Shown here: in pieces, positions 16,486 through 26,492 of the stretch
Layout: each line of letters opens with the position of its first letter
Numbering within the stretch: the first letter of the stretch is position 1
Origin: DATGKR01 sp035294565
Lineage (GTDB): Bacteria; Actinomycetota; Acidimicrobiia; Acidimicrobiales; Palsa-688
Length of the DNA: 64,000 nucleotides
Assembly (NCBI GenBank): GCA_035294565.1
Contig: DATGKR010000009.1
Coordinates: 1 to 64,000 of the forward strand
Reading direction: 5' to 3'
Translations under genes and position numbers: made by a program
The notes under the pieces: model-generated
Database searches by the model: none
The model's input: only the letters and a program-made list of their open reading frames with translations
What the model was told of the DNA's origin: nothing

Positions 16486-16491
16486 TAAGAT
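16486..16491 (+). promoter_or_regulatory. Predicted -10 box (TAAGAT) for the SGNH hydrolase
   Basis: TAAGAT 42 bases before the GTG at 16534. The predicted leader contains CGGAGGGAG as a ribosome site, though it is 12 or more bases from the GTG. Confidence 0.35.
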
Positions 16492-16533
16492 GACCCACCG
16501 CGGGCCGGGATCGCCGGAGGGAGTCCTCGATAA

Positions 16534-17994
16534 GTGGATGGTCGGTGGATACGAAAACGTGGCAGGCACGCGAAGCGCCCATCCTTCGCGCAGCGGCGCC
16601 GCGCCGAGCGAGGGGCGTTGATAGGTCTCGGGATGGCCGTGGTGTTGGTTCTCGTCGCCATCACGGTCGGTGCCACCGGCGTTGGTTCCCGAGTGCGCAC
16701 CCGGAGCCCCGCGACTCGTTCGACCCAGACGCCTGCTACGACCAAGCCGCCTGCTCCGACCACGGCCCCGCCGCCGTCTCCGGTGTGGAGGGTGGCATGG
16801 GGGTCGGCCATGGCGTGGGGGTACGGGACGGCGTCAGACGTCACCGTCCGCGATCTCGCGACCTTGGGCGTCGGCGGCGAAGCGGTGCGGATACGGGTCT
16901 CGAACCTGTTCGGCAACGCCCCTCTGGTGATCAGCGCCGCCACCATCGGTCTCGACTCCGGGGGCGCCGCTGTCGTGCCGGGATCGCTCCACACCGTCAC
17001 GTTCGGCGGCCAGCCCGGCACCACCGTGGCGGTTGGCCGCTTCGCCTACAGCGATCCCGTGGCCATGCCGGTGAGCCCCATGCAGACGGTGGCCATCAGC
17101 CTCTACGTCAGCGACACCGACCTTGCGACGGTGCATCCATGCTGCACCAAGACAGTGTCCTATTACACGCCCAACGGGCGGGGCAACCTCACTCGAGACG
17201 TGACGGGCGCCGGCTTGATCCCGAGCCCCTGGGAGCGCTGGGCGGATGCCGTCGACGTCCTCCAGACAACCGGCCGCGGGAGCATCGTGGTCGTCGGCGA
17301 CTCGATAACAGACGGCTACCATTCGACCCTTCGGTGGACCCACGTGCTGCAGGAAAGAATCGATCAGCTCCCACCCTCCGAGCAGAGGGCGGTCGTCAAC
17401 GAAGGGATCACCGCCAATGCCCTCACTTCGGTCGTGCACACCTACGCTGCCACTGGAGGAGGGCCTTCGGGGCTGTCACGGCTCGCCCCTGACGCTCTCG
17501 ACCAGTCGGGAGCGACCGAAGTCGTGCTCTTCCTCGGCACCAACGACCTGTGGTTCGGGGCGACGGCGGCCCAGGTGATCCAGGGGTACCAACAGGCGAT
17601 CCAAGCGGCTCACCAGGCCGGGCTGCGGATCGTAGGCGTGACGCTGCTGCCCCGCGAGAGCAATCCCGAGGAGCCGTGGACTCCTGAGGAGCAGGGACAG
17701 CTCGAGCAGGTCGACAAGTGGATCCTCACCTCCGGGCAGTTCGACGGGGTCCTCGACCTGGCGGCTGCTGTCGCCGACGTGTACAACGGGGCCTGCGCCC
17801 CCTACGTCATGTTCCCCCCCTACGACTCAGGCGACCACCTGCATCCGAACGCCGCCGGCCAGACCGCAATGGCGAATGCGGTCGACCCCTCGGTGCTCGA
17901 GTTACCTCCGCTGCCCACGGTGCCCCCGCTCGTTGACGCGACGCCGACCGCCAACTGCAACGCCGCGGCGGTCTACGCCGGTGCCCCGCAGTGA
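16534..17994 (+). CDS. Exported SGNH/GDSL-family hydrolase
   Basis: 486 residues. An N-terminal basic stretch and one hydrophobic helix (about 29-50), then a Thr/Pro linker, a beta-rich domain (about 85-235), and the SGNH domain. Block I is VVVGDSITDGY with the nucleophilic Ser, block III is FLGTNDLW, and block V is SGDHLHPN with the catalytic Asp and His. Architecture resembles secreted lipase/esterase or carbohydrate-esterase proteins of actinobacteria with an extra N-terminal domain. Substrate unknown. No operon partners. Confidence 0.87.
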   Translation: MDGRWIRKRGRHAKRPSFAQRRRAERGALIGLGMAVVLVLVAITVGATGVGSRVRTRSPATRSTQTPATTKPPAPTTAPPPSPVWRVAWGSAMAWGYGTASDVTVRDLATLGVGGEAVRIRVSNLFGNAPLVISAATIGLDSGGAAVVPGSLHTVTFGGQPGTTVAVGRFAYSDPVAMPVSPMQTVAISLYVSDTDLATVHPCCTKTVSYYTPNGRGNLTRDVTGAGLIPSPWERWADAVDVLQTTGRGSIVVVGDSITDGYHSTLRWTHVLQERIDQLPPSEQRAVVNEGITANALTSVVHTYAATGGGPSGLSRLAPDALDQSGATEVVLFLGTNDLWFGATAAQVIQGYQQAIQAAHQAGLRIVGVTLLPRESNPEEPWTPEEQGQLEQVDKWILTSGQFDGVLDLAAAVADVYNGACAPYVMFPPYDSGDHLHPNAAGQTAMANAVDPSVLELPPLPTVPPLVDATPTANCNAAAVYAGAPQ

Positions 17995-18014
17995 CCGGTC
18001 GCCGTGCACCACGT

Positions 18015-19097
18015 TCAGCTGGGAGCTCCGGGGCAGGCCCCAGGTGCAGGCGGGGCGGAAGGTCCGCTGGTCAAGAAAGCCACCTGGGGCACGTTTCCTT
18101 GGGCGACCATGGCCGTCGCGGCCGCCGCCTGACCGCGCAGCTCCAGGTCGAAGAAGTCCGTGACCACCGAGGCGACGATCGAGTGGTCCTCTCCGGCACC
18201 GATGTAGGGTGGGTAGTGCTCCGCGCCAACGAGGTCGAGGTACCACTTCGGTGACGGGGCGGAATCGTAGATCTGCGTGCTGCACGCTGGGACGTTGACG
18301 GTGTCGGCGCTTCCCTGCACCACGAGCAGCGGCAGCGGCGGACCGGCGAAGTAGCGTCCGCCGAACGACGTGAGCTCCGCTCCCGAAAGCACCGCAACTG
18401 CTTTGACCACGCTGTCCCGGCAGCAGGAGTTGTCGGCGACAGCCAGGCTCACGTCCCCTCCGTCGGAATGCCCGACGAGGCCGACCTGGTCGGAGTCGAT
18501 CAGCCCCGAAAGCGTCGCACCCGGAGTGCCCGCTGATCTCAGGAGCGTGGCGAGCACGAACCGAAGGTCTGCCGGGTGGTTGACGATGTCCGCCTCGTCG
18601 AGCGCTGCTGGCTCAGAAGGGCTCGTGTGGGGGTACCTGGGGGCAGCAACGACGAACCCGGCTGAGGCCCAATCCTGGAGCAGGCCTTGGTAAGCCCCGA
18701 CAGCGACGTCATAGCCCTGGGAAAAGACGAGCAGAGGGTAGGGTCCGCCAGTCCTGTCCGGCGTGGCACCGGCGGCGGTCCACATGGCGGGGTACCAGAC
18801 CTCGGTAGGAAGGGAACGGCTGGGCGCTCCCGGCTCCACGATGCCGAGGTCGACCGTTCCGACCGGGTACGTCCCGGGCTTGGCGAGAGACCCCGGGTCC
18901 TTCGCCCGCCGGGCGACGGTGCTCGGCGGGGCCTGGGTCGTGGAAGGAGCCGAGGTGGCTGTCCCGATCGCCTTCGCCCCAGGAGCGCGACCGCTGCTGG
19001 GTCTGAGCGCAAGAGCGGCGAAGACACAACACAGGCCCACCACCAGGAGAACGCCGATTCGCCGCCGGCGCCTCGCTCGGAGGCGGCCAGCCGTCAT
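18015..19097 (-). CDS. Exported alpha/beta hydrolase (PAF-acetylhydrolase/dienelactone hydrolase-like)
   Basis: 360 residues from the ATG at 19097 (a TTG nine bases upstream would add three). An arginine-rich start is followed by a signal/anchor helix (IGVLLVVGLCCVFAALAL) and a Thr/Ala/Pro linker. Catalytic pieces: nucleophile elbow VGHSDGG, acid VVQGSADTVN, and His in LVGAEHYPPY. The PYPLLVFSQGYD segment carries the oxyanion-hole strand. Likely an extracytoplasmic esterase. Divergent from the GNAT gene. The ATG was chosen because TAACCT lies 9 bases before it. Confidence 0.85.
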   Translation of the reverse strand: MTAGRLRARRRRRIGVLLVVGLCCVFAALALRPSSGRAPGAKAIGTATSAPSTTQAPPSTVARRAKDPGSLAKPGTYPVGTVDLGIVEPGAPSRSLPTEVWYPAMWTAAGATPDRTGGPYPLLVFSQGYDVAVGAYQGLLQDWASAGFVVAAPRYPHTSPSEPAALDEADIVNHPADLRFVLATLLRSAGTPGATLSGLIDSDQVGLVGHSDGGDVSLAVADNSCCRDSVVKAVAVLSGAELTSFGGRYFAGPPLPLLVVQGSADTVNVPACSTQIYDSAPSPKWYLDLVGAEHYPPYIGAGEDHSIVASVVTDFFDLELRGQAAAATAMVAQGNVPQVAFLTSGPSAPPAPGACPGAPS

Positions 19098-19106
19098 CGG
19101 CTTCAA

Positions 19107-19112
19107 AGGTTA
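19107..19112 (-). promoter_or_regulatory. Predicted -10 box (TAACCT), leaderless promoter of the hydrolase
   Basis: TAACCT on the minus strand, 9 bases before the ATG at 19097, within the 29-base divergent gap to the GNAT gene. Confidence 0.4.
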
Positions 19113-19126
19113 CAGGAGGGTCGCCG

Positions 19127-19813
19127 ATGCTGACCGTACGCCCGCTTTTGGACCACGACGTGGAGTCCAGCACCCAGATCCACCTGGAAGTCCTGCACAT
19201 GGAGTTCCTTGCCCGGTGCGGAAGGCGCTTCATTGGCCACTACCACCGGGCGTGGCTGGCAAGTCCTCATGGGCTGGCACTGGCGTGCGTCGACGGCGAC
19301 GGGCGCCTGTTGGGCGTGGTGCTGGCGGCCCTCGATCCGCCAATGCACTTTCGCAGCATGGTTCGTCATCACGGACTGCGGCTCGCCTTTTCGCTTCTGG
19401 GACACGCTGTCGCAAACCCGGCTTTCGCCAAGACGCTGATCGCCACCCGGGCCGTCAGGTACTCCCGCGGCCTGGCCAGGATGCTCGTGGCGCAGCTGCA
19501 CCCGGGGCAGAGGGCGGCCACTGCGACCGACGCCCAGGCGAGGGTGGGCGAAGTGACCCACGTGATGGTCTCGGCCCAGGCGCAGGGGCGCGGAGTCGGT
19601 AGAGCCCTTCTCGCCGAGGTCCGTCGGCAGGCGGCGCGGGCAGGGCTGTCGGAGCTGGTCCTCGTCACTCCTCCCGGTCTCGACGCGGCGGGGTTCTACG
19701 AGCACATGGGCTGGAAGCGAGACGGGCAGGTCACCAGCCGCAGCGGGGAGACGTTTCTTGCCTACCGCCTTCCCCTGGACGATCCGGGCGGCGGCGTCAC
19801 CGAGGAGGTTTGA
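19127..19813 (+). CDS. GNAT-family N-acetyltransferase
   Basis: 228 residues. The acetyl-CoA-binding segment VTHVMVSAQAQGRGVGRALL (motif A with the Q/R-x-x-G-x-G/A loop) and the C-terminal GFYEHMGWKRDGQ strand are clear. The central insert of about 60 residues (MHFRSMVRHHGLRL to MLVAQLHPG) is longer than in minimal GNATs. GGAGGG is seven bases before the ATG. Substrate unknown. Confidence 0.87.
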   Translation: MLTVRPLLDHDVESSTQIHLEVLHMEFLARCGRRFIGHYHRAWLASPHGLALACVDGDGRLLGVVLAALDPPMHFRSMVRHHGLRLAFSLLGHAVANPAFAKTLIATRAVRYSRGLARMLVAQLHPGQRAATATDAQARVGEVTHVMVSAQAQGRGVGRALLAEVRRQAARAGLSELVLVTPPGLDAAGFYEHMGWKRDGQVTSRSGETFLAYRLPLDDPGGGVTEEV

Positions 19814-20158
19814 CGATGGACCAGGACAATTCACGTTGGCGTAAGGCTCGGGAGCCAAGATGGGTGCGTGAAGCGCGTTCCGGCCGTTGTGAATCCGCGG
19901 GCAGTCCAGGGGCCCTCCTAAATGGCTGAGGGCCAGGGAGTCGTCGGTGACCGCCCAACGCTGATCCCGTCGGAAGGGGACGAGCTCGTCGATGTGGCCG
20001 GATCGTATCCAACCCGCGGCCCTGGAGGCCCTCGAGCCGGGCTCGGCGGGCCGGCTGGCTCGTCGCGAGAGCAGACCCGCCCCCCGCGATCGTCGGGGGA
20101 GCGTGGTTTCCGACAGAGGCGCCCTGGAGGCGCCCTCGGCCGGCGCCTGGTCGCCCGG
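19814..20158. other. 345-base stretch without a convincing gene
   Basis: The methyltransferase frame is open through 19922, but the translated sequence there is Gly/Pro/Arg low-complexity with poor codon use. A different frame has better third-position GC over about 20000-20120. A 37-codon frame with a strong ribosome site starts at 19816. The stretch reads like decayed coding sequence or a leader region; no transposase similarity is recognised. Confidence 0.4.
19816..19929 (+). CDS. Possible 37-residue peptide or decayed gene start after the GNAT gene
   Basis: ATG at 19816 is preceded by GAGGAGG at a seven-base spacing, three bases after the GNAT stop. It gives a 37-residue product (begins MDQDNSRWRKAREPRW). 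Codons are atypical (AAT, TCA, CGT, CCA, AGA), unlike neighbouring genes. It may be the original start of a gene now frameshifted, a leader peptide, or noise. Confidence 0.25.
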   Translation: MDQDNSRWRKAREPRWVREARSGRCESAGSPGALLNG

Positions 20159-20830
20159 ATGTGGGACCGCCGGGTCGAACGCTGGGACCACCAGGCGGCC
20201 ACAGACCTGCAGCCCGTGATCGACGCCGTCTTGGAGATCGCGGACGTGCAACGTGGCGCCGTGGCCGTGGATCTCGGCTGCGGCACCGGACAGCTCAGTC
20301 TGCCGATGGCCCGAGCCGGGGCCGACGTGCTGGCGGTCGACCTGAGCTCGACCATGGTGGAACGCCTGCAGCAAAAGGCCGAGGCGGCCGCCCTCGAAAG
20401 CCTGCGGGGCGTCGTCTGCCCGATGGAACTGCTCGACCTGCCTGCTGGAAGCGTGGACCTAGTTGTTTCCAGCTACGCCTTCCACCATGTGCGCGACCGC
20501 GACAAGGAGAGGCTCGTGGTCAACGCAGCCCGCTGGCTGCGACCAGGCGGAAAGCTGGTCCTCGGTGACATGATGTTCGGCCGCGGGGCGACAGCACGCG
20601 ACCGGGCCATAATCGTCTCGAAGTTCAAGATCCTGGCTCGGAGGGGACCAGGAGGGTGGTGGCGGCTGGTGAAGAACATCGCTCGCTACACGTTCCGGTT
20701 CCAGGAGCGTCCGGTGAGCATCGACACCTGGAAGCTCTACTTCGAACGAGCCGGGCTGGCCGAGATCCGCAGCCAGCCGGTGGTGTCGGAAGCGGCGGTC
20801 GTCTCGGGAACCAAGCCCGAGCCGGCCTGA
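20159..20830 (+). CDS. Class I SAM-dependent methyltransferase
   Basis: 223 residues from the ATG at 20159. Motif I is AVDLGCGTGQLS, followed by the acidic VLAVDLSSTMVERL (motif II), LLDLPAGSVDLVVSSYAFHHV (motif IV region) and LRPGGKLVLGDMM. This is the ubiquinone/menaquinone-biosynthesis-type Methyltransf_11 fold, but the substrate is not identifiable. Upstream in-frame sequence to 19922 is low-complexity, so the internal ATG is preferred; the start remains uncertain. Starts with MWDRRVERWDHQA, a common N-terminus in the family. Confidence 0.85.
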   Translation: MWDRRVERWDHQAATDLQPVIDAVLEIADVQRGAVAVDLGCGTGQLSLPMARAGADVLAVDLSSTMVERLQQKAEAAALESLRGVVCPMELLDLPAGSVDLVVSSYAFHHVRDRDKERLVVNAARWLRPGGKLVLGDMMFGRGATARDRAIIVSKFKILARRGPGGWWRLVKNIARYTFRFQERPVSIDTWKLYFERAGLAEIRSQPVVSEAAVVSGTKPEPA

Positions 20831-20906
20831 GTCTGAGCGCCGCCTTCTCCCTCCCGGCCCGGCGAGGGTCGACCCGGCCCGATAGTAGCTTGGTGACCGC
20901 GCGGCA

Positions 20907-20978
20907 CGGGGAGTGGCGCAGCGGTAGCGCACCTGCTTTGGGAGCAGGAGGCCGGGGGTTCGAATCCCCCCTCCCCGA
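20907..20978 (+). tRNA. tRNA-Pro (anticodon TGG)
   Basis: 72 bases: acceptor CGGGGAG/CTCCCCG, D-arm GCGC-AGCGGTA-GCGC, anticodon loop TTTGGGA giving TGG, 5-bp T-stem with TTCGAAT loop, discriminator A. CCA not encoded. Confidence 0.96.
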
Positions 20979-21079
20979 CCGACCGGCTCGCCGGGCGGGA
21001 CCAGGTTTTGGGGAAGGCGGGCCTCGTGAGCCGTTGCCGGTGGCCTGAGGCCTCCGGCCGCATACGTCGCTGCACTGTT

Positions 21080-21085
21080 TAGACT
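21080..21085 (+). promoter_or_regulatory. Predicted -10 box (TAGACT), leaderless promoter of tig-clpP-clpX
   Basis: TAGACT 9 bases before the tig GTG at 21095. The same hexamer stands 10 bases before 30438 and 9 bases before 34956. Confidence 0.55.
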
Positions 21086-21094
21086 CGGGGTCCT

Positions 21095-22441
21095 GTGAAG
21101 GCCGTCGTCGAGCCCCTCGAGGGCAACAAGGTGAAGTTGTCCATCGAGGTAGAAGAGCAGGAGTTCGAGCGCGACATCGACGCGGCGTTCCGCAAGATCG
21201 CCCGCGAGGTGCGCATCCCGGGCTTCCGGCCCGGCAAAGCTCCCCGGCGGATCCTCGAGGCTCGTCTGGGCAAGGAGACCGGGCGGGTCGAAGCTCTGCG
21301 GGAGGCGCTGCCCAACTACTACTCCCAGGCGGTGAGGGAGCACCAGGTGGATGTCGTCGCCCCCCCGGAGATAGACATCAAGGCCGGTCAGGAGGCGGGA
21401 CCCGTTTCTTTCGACGCGGTGGTCGAGGTCCGTCCCCAAATCCAGGTGGCCGGCTACGCCGGGCTGAAGGTCGTGATCCCGAGCCGGGTCGTCACCCCCG
21501 AGGACGTGGACGCTCAGATCGACCGGCTGCGGGGCAACTTCGGAGAGCTCGTCCCGGTCGACCGTCCCGCCCGCAAGGGTGACCACGTGACGGTCGACCT
21601 CCAGGCGACCCACGACGGCCAGGCCGTATCAGGGCTCACCACCGACGACTTCCTCTACGAGGTAGGTTCCGGTTCGGTGCTCCCCGAGCTCGACGCCCGG
21701 CTGGACGGGGCGAGGGTCGGGGACATCCTCGCCTTCGACGCCGACGTCCCCGGCACGGGACCGACCAGCTTCCGCGTGCTGGTCAAAGACGTGAAGGAGA
21801 AGGTCCTGCCCGACCTCACCGACGAGTGGGCGTCCGAGGCCTCCGAGTTCGACAGCGTCGCGGCGCTCAGGGCGGACATCGAGGAGCGTCTCTCCGCCCT
21901 GAAGCGGGTCCAGGCGGCGCTGGCACTTCGCAACGCCACGGTAGACGCGCTCGTGGAGCTGGTGGCCGAGGAGCCGCCGACCACCCTGGTCGACGCCGAG
22001 ATCCAACGGCAGCTCCACGACCTGCAGCACCGGCTGGAACGTCAGGGCGCCACCCTGCAGCAGTACCTGGAGGCAACCGGGAACTCCCCCGAAGAGCTGG
22101 TGGAGGCGATCCGCCGGCAGGCGCTCCCTGCTGTCAAGGCGGACCTGGCGCTGCGGGCTGTCGCCGAGGCTGAGGGGATCGAGCCGGAGGAAGGCGACCT
22201 CGAAGCCGAGATCGAGCGCCTCGCGGCCGGCTACAAGGCGAAACCGGAGCAACTGAGGCAGGAGTTGGAGCGCGCCGACCAGATGCCCGCGGTACGCTCG
22301 GACTGGAAGAAGACCCGGGCGCTGGAATGGCTGCTGGATCACGTGGAGATCGTCGATCCGGAGGGGCGTCCCGTCGACCGGGCCCTACTCGAGCCGCCCG
22401 CCGTCGCAGAGTCCCAGGATGAGGAGACCGGAGGACAATGA
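21095..22441 (+). CDS. tig: Trigger factor, ribosome-associated chaperone/peptidyl-prolyl isomerase
   Basis: 448 residues, normal length. The N-terminal ribosome-binding domain carries the signature GFRPGKAP (about residues 44-51); the central FKBP-type PPIase domain begins near 155 (RKGDHVTVDLQATHDG) and the C-terminal helical arms follow from about 240. Binds at the exit tunnel and folds nascent chains. Followed by clpP with an ATGA overlap and then clpX, the usual order. Confidence 0.97.
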   Translation: MKAVVEPLEGNKVKLSIEVEEQEFERDIDAAFRKIAREVRIPGFRPGKAPRRILEARLGKETGRVEALREALPNYYSQAVREHQVDVVAPPEIDIKAGQEAGPVSFDAVVEVRPQIQVAGYAGLKVVIPSRVVTPEDVDAQIDRLRGNFGELVPVDRPARKGDHVTVDLQATHDGQAVSGLTTDDFLYEVGSGSVLPELDARLDGARVGDILAFDADVPGTGPTSFRVLVKDVKEKVLPDLTDEWASEASEFDSVAALRADIEERLSALKRVQAALALRNATVDALVELVAEEPPTTLVDAEIQRQLHDLQHRLERQGATLQQYLEATGNSPEELVEAIRRQALPAVKADLALRAVAEAEGIEPEEGDLEAEIERLAAGYKAKPEQLRQELERADQMPAVRSDWKKTRALEWLLDHVEIVDPEGRPVDRALLEPPAVAESQDEETGGQ

Positions 22442-23073
22442 TCGACCCAGTCGCCCAATACCACATCCCGGGGGTGTTCGAGCAGACCAACCGCGGGGAG
22501 AAGAGCTACGACCTGTTCTCCAGGATGCTCGAGGAGAACATCGTCTTCCTCGGCACACCGATCGACGACTACGTGGCCAACGCCGTCTGCGCCCAGCTCC
22601 TCTACCTGGAGTACAAGAACGCAGACAAAGACATAAGCCTCTACATAAACTCACCCGGGGGCGACATCACGGCCCTCTTCGCGATCTACGACACGATGAA
22701 ATTCGTGAAGAACGACATCTCGACGTTCTGCTACGGGCAGGCGGCCTCGGCAGCGGCGGTCATCCTCGCCGGCGGAACGAAGGGGAAGCGATATGCCCTC
22801 CCCCACGCCCGGATCCTCATCCACCAGCCCTACGGCGGGGCAGCAGGCCAGGCCGCCGACATCGAGATCCAGGCCAAGGAGATCCTGCGGATGCGCGACC
22901 TGCTCAACCACATGCTCGCCCTTGACACAGGGCAGGAGGTCGAGCGCATCGCCCGCGACACCGACCGGGATTTCATCATGAGCGCCGAGGAGGCGTGCGA
23001 GTACGGCATCATCGACGAGGTGATCACGACCAGGGAGCTGGCCGTCGTCCCGCAGGCAGCGGGCGTGGCCTGA
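22438..23073 (+). CDS. clpP: ATP-dependent Clp protease proteolytic subunit
   Basis: 211 residues. Catalytic triad Ser104 (GQAASAAAVIL), His129 (ARILIHQP) and Asp178 (RDTDRDF), with the YINSPGGDIT loop at about 69-78. Assembles into heptameric rings and degrades proteins unfolded by ClpX, encoded next. Start overlaps the tig stop as ATGA. Only one clpP copy occurs in the window; actinobacteria usually have a second. Confidence 0.97.
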   Translation: MIDPVAQYHIPGVFEQTNRGEKSYDLFSRMLEENIVFLGTPIDDYVANAVCAQLLYLEYKNADKDISLYINSPGGDITALFAIYDTMKFVKNDISTFCYGQAASAAAVILAGGTKGKRYALPHARILIHQPYGGAAGQAADIEIQAKEILRMRDLLNHMLALDTGQEVERIARDTDRDFIMSAEEACEYGIIDEVITTRELAVVPQAAGVA

Positions 23074-23089
23074 GGCGGGGGCGGGGGAA

Positions 23090-24370
<1,281 letters not shown>

Positions 24371-24377
24371 CCCGGTC

Positions 24378-25697
24378 TTGACGGTCGCCTTCTCCAACGT
24401 CGGCGACGCCCTCGAGTGGCTGGACCAGCACCAGAACCTCGAGCGGATGCTGGCCGAGGAGCCGCGTAGGCGCGAGCCCCCGGACCTGGGGAGGATGCGG
24501 GCCCTTGTGGACGCGCTCGGCCATCCCGAGACGGCCGCCCCGGTGGTCCACGTAACCGGCACGAACGGCAAGACCTCCACTGCCCGGTGCCTGACGTCGC
24601 TCTTCATGGCGAAGGGCCTGCGTGTCGGAACATTCACCAGCCCCCATCTGCAGGCGATCAACGAGCGGATCGCCACCGACGGCTCGCCGATCGACGATCG
24701 CTCGCTCTGCCAGGTGCTCGAGGAGGTCGCCGCTGTGGAGTCGTTCCTCCACCTGAGGCTCACCTGGTTCGAGATCCTGGCCGCGGCGGCGATGCTGTGG
24801 TTCGCCGACCGTCCGGTGGACGTCGCCATCTACGAGGTGGGAATGGGCGGGAAGTGGGACGCCACAAACGTCGTGGACGCGTCGGTGGCCGTCGTGACGA
24901 ACATAGGGCTCGACCACCTCGAGTTCCTCGGGCCCACCAGGGCCGACGTCGCCACCGAGAAGGCCGGCATCGTCAAGCCTCGCTCCACCTTGGTCCTCGG
25001 CGAGACCGACCCGGAGTTGCGGGGGATCTTCGCCGCCACCGAACCGGCAGCGTTGTGGCTGGCCGGGCGCGAGTGGGACTGCCCGCGCAACGCCGTCGCC
25101 GTCGGTGGCCGGGTGCTCGACCTGCGCACCCCGGGAGCCCGCTACGACGACGTCTGGCTGGACCTGCACGGCGGCCACCAGGGATGGAACTTCGCGGCCG
25201 CGCTCGCGGCGGTCGAAGCCTTCTTCGGGGCGCCTCTCGACGACCGACTGGTGCGGGAGGCCGCAGGAGCGGTCTCCTCCCCAGGGCGCCTCGAGGTGAT
25301 CGGCAGCGACCCTCTGATAGTCCTCGACGGCGCCAAGAACCTGGAGGGAGCATCGGCCTCGGCGGCCGCTGTCGCCGAGGAGTTCGGAGCCGACCGATCG
25401 CTCCTGCTGGTCGTGGGGATGCTCCGCGGTAAGGACCCCGCGCAGATGCTCTCCGCCCTGGGCGCCGCCCGGGCTCGGCTGGTCGTGTCCTGCCCCGCCC
25501 CCTCCCCCCGGACGCAGCCCCCCGAGGAGGTCGCCGCGGCCGCCCGCTCGGTCGGGGCGTCGGCCGTCGAGGTCGCCGATTCGGTGGCGTCGGCGCTCGA
25601 CCTGGCCACCTCAAGGGCGGTGGCCGGCGACCTGGTCCTGGTCACGGGATCCCTCTACGTGGTCGGAGCTGCCCGGGCGGCGCTCGGGCTGGTCTGA
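24378..25697 (+). CDS. folC: Folylpolyglutamate synthase/dihydrofolate synthase
   Basis: 439 residues. ATP-grasp-like Mur ligase fold: VVHVTGTNGKTSTARCL P-loop, FTSPHLQAINERI (folate site), EVGMGGKWDATNVVD, NIGLDHLEFLG with the Mg-binding His/Asp, and EKAGIVKP. Adds glutamate to dihydropteroate and folates. TTG start 8 bases after the clpX stop; no valS neighbour as in some actinobacteria. Confidence 0.94.
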   Translation: MTVAFSNVGDALEWLDQHQNLERMLAEEPRRREPPDLGRMRALVDALGHPETAAPVVHVTGTNGKTSTARCLTSLFMAKGLRVGTFTSPHLQAINERIATDGSPIDDRSLCQVLEEVAAVESFLHLRLTWFEILAAAAMLWFADRPVDVAIYEVGMGGKWDATNVVDASVAVVTNIGLDHLEFLGPTRADVATEKAGIVKPRSTLVLGETDPELRGIFAATEPAALWLAGREWDCPRNAVAVGGRVLDLRTPGARYDDVWLDLHGGHQGWNFAAALAAVEAFFGAPLDDRLVREAAGAVSSPGRLEVIGSDPLIVLDGAKNLEGASASAAAVAEEFGADRSLLLVVGMLRGKDPAQMLSALGAARARLVVSCPAPSPRTQPPEEVAAAARSVGASAVEVADSVASALDLATSRAVAGDLVLVTGSLYVVGAARAALGLV

Positions 25698-25769
25698 GAG
25701 AGCTGTCGCAAAACCCGTGGGGACTCGTCTTCTATTGGTAGGTCTGCGCTTCGACCGTACCGAGCGCCA

Positions 25770-25798
25770 CGCCGCCGACGCCTCGTCCGTTGGCGGCG
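25770..25798 (+). terminator. Possible folC terminator hairpin
   Basis: CGCCGCC and GGCGGCG form a perfect 7-bp stem with a 15-base loop in the 154-base gap between folC and ndk. No T-run. Confidence 0.3.
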
Positions 25799-25836
25799 AT
25801 GCGCCTGCCGGCCGGCCCCGGTCTTCCAGCTCACGC

Positions 25837-25842
25837 TAGGGT
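25837..25842 (+). promoter_or_regulatory. Predicted -10 box (TAGGGT), leaderless promoter of ndk
   Basis: TAGGGT 9 bases before the GTG at 25852. Confidence 0.5.
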
Positions 25843-25851
25843 CGCCCGCTC

Positions 25852-26289
25852 GTGGAACTCGTGGAGCCCAAGGAACTCATGGAACGCACCCTGGTGATCT
25901 GCAAGCCCGACGCTGTAGAGCGCGGCCTGACCGGCGAGATCATCCGCCGTCTCGAGCGCAAAGGCCTCCGGCTGGTGGCGGCCGAGCTGCGGCGCCTCGA
26001 TCAGGCCACCGCACGGCGCCACTACGCCGAGCACGAGGGCAAGGTTTTCTACGAGGATCTCATCACGTTCATCACCAGGGCACCGGTGATGCTGATGGTC
26101 GTCGAAGGGCCGCCCGGTACGTGGCAGGTGGTCCGCAACCTGATGGGGGCCACCAACCCCGCCCAGGCCGCACCCGGCACGATCCGAGGTGACATGGCCT
26201 TGGAGACGACCGAGAACCTGGTCCATGGCTCCGACGGGCCCGAGTCTGCCGCCCGAGAGATCGCCCTGTTCTTCCCGGACCTCCCCTGA
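25852..26289 (+). CDS. ndk: Nucleoside diphosphate kinase
   Basis: 145 residues from the GTG (136 from an alternative ATG at 25879). Transfers the gamma-phosphate of ATP to NDPs through a phosphohistidine. The N-terminal RTLVICKPDAVERGL and the active-site NLVHGSDGPESA (His125) are intact. The GTG start is supported by the TAGGGT box nine bases upstream; family alignment alone would favour the ATG. Confidence 0.97.
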   Translation: MELVEPKELMERTLVICKPDAVERGLTGEIIRRLERKGLRLVAAELRRLDQATARRHYAEHEGKVFYEDLITFITRAPVMLMVVEGPPGTWQVVRNLMGATNPAQAAPGTIRGDMALETTENLVHGSDGPESAAREIALFFPDLP

Positions 26290-26313
26290 GGCTGGCCCTC
26301 CTTGGGCCGGACT

Positions 26314-26364
26314 GGCCGGCTGGTCGTCCCTGCGCCGGGGGCCGGCTGGCCGTCCCTGCGCCGG
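26314..26364 (+). repeat. Tandem direct repeat, 2 x 25 bp, upstream of mreB
   Basis: The 25-base unit starting GGCCGGCTGG and ending CCTGCGCCGG occurs at 26314-26338 and 26340-26364 with one mismatch. It lies in the 203-base ndk-mreB gap, which otherwise holds only the mreB ribosome site. Confidence 0.8.
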
Positions 26365-26492
26365 ACTCGCGCGGGCCGGCCCTCCGCCGGAGGCCGCCGA
26401 GGCGGGTGGACTACCCCTCCCGCGCAAGGTACCCTCAGAGCCGACCTCCGCCGGCTTACGGAGCCGGCCCTCTGACAGGAGGGCTCCTCGCT

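Noticed and set aside
19797..20374. Minus-strand frames over the GNAT-methyltransferase gap as a transposase or other remnant
   Set aside because: No conserved motif could be recognised, and the frame continues antisense into both flanking genes.
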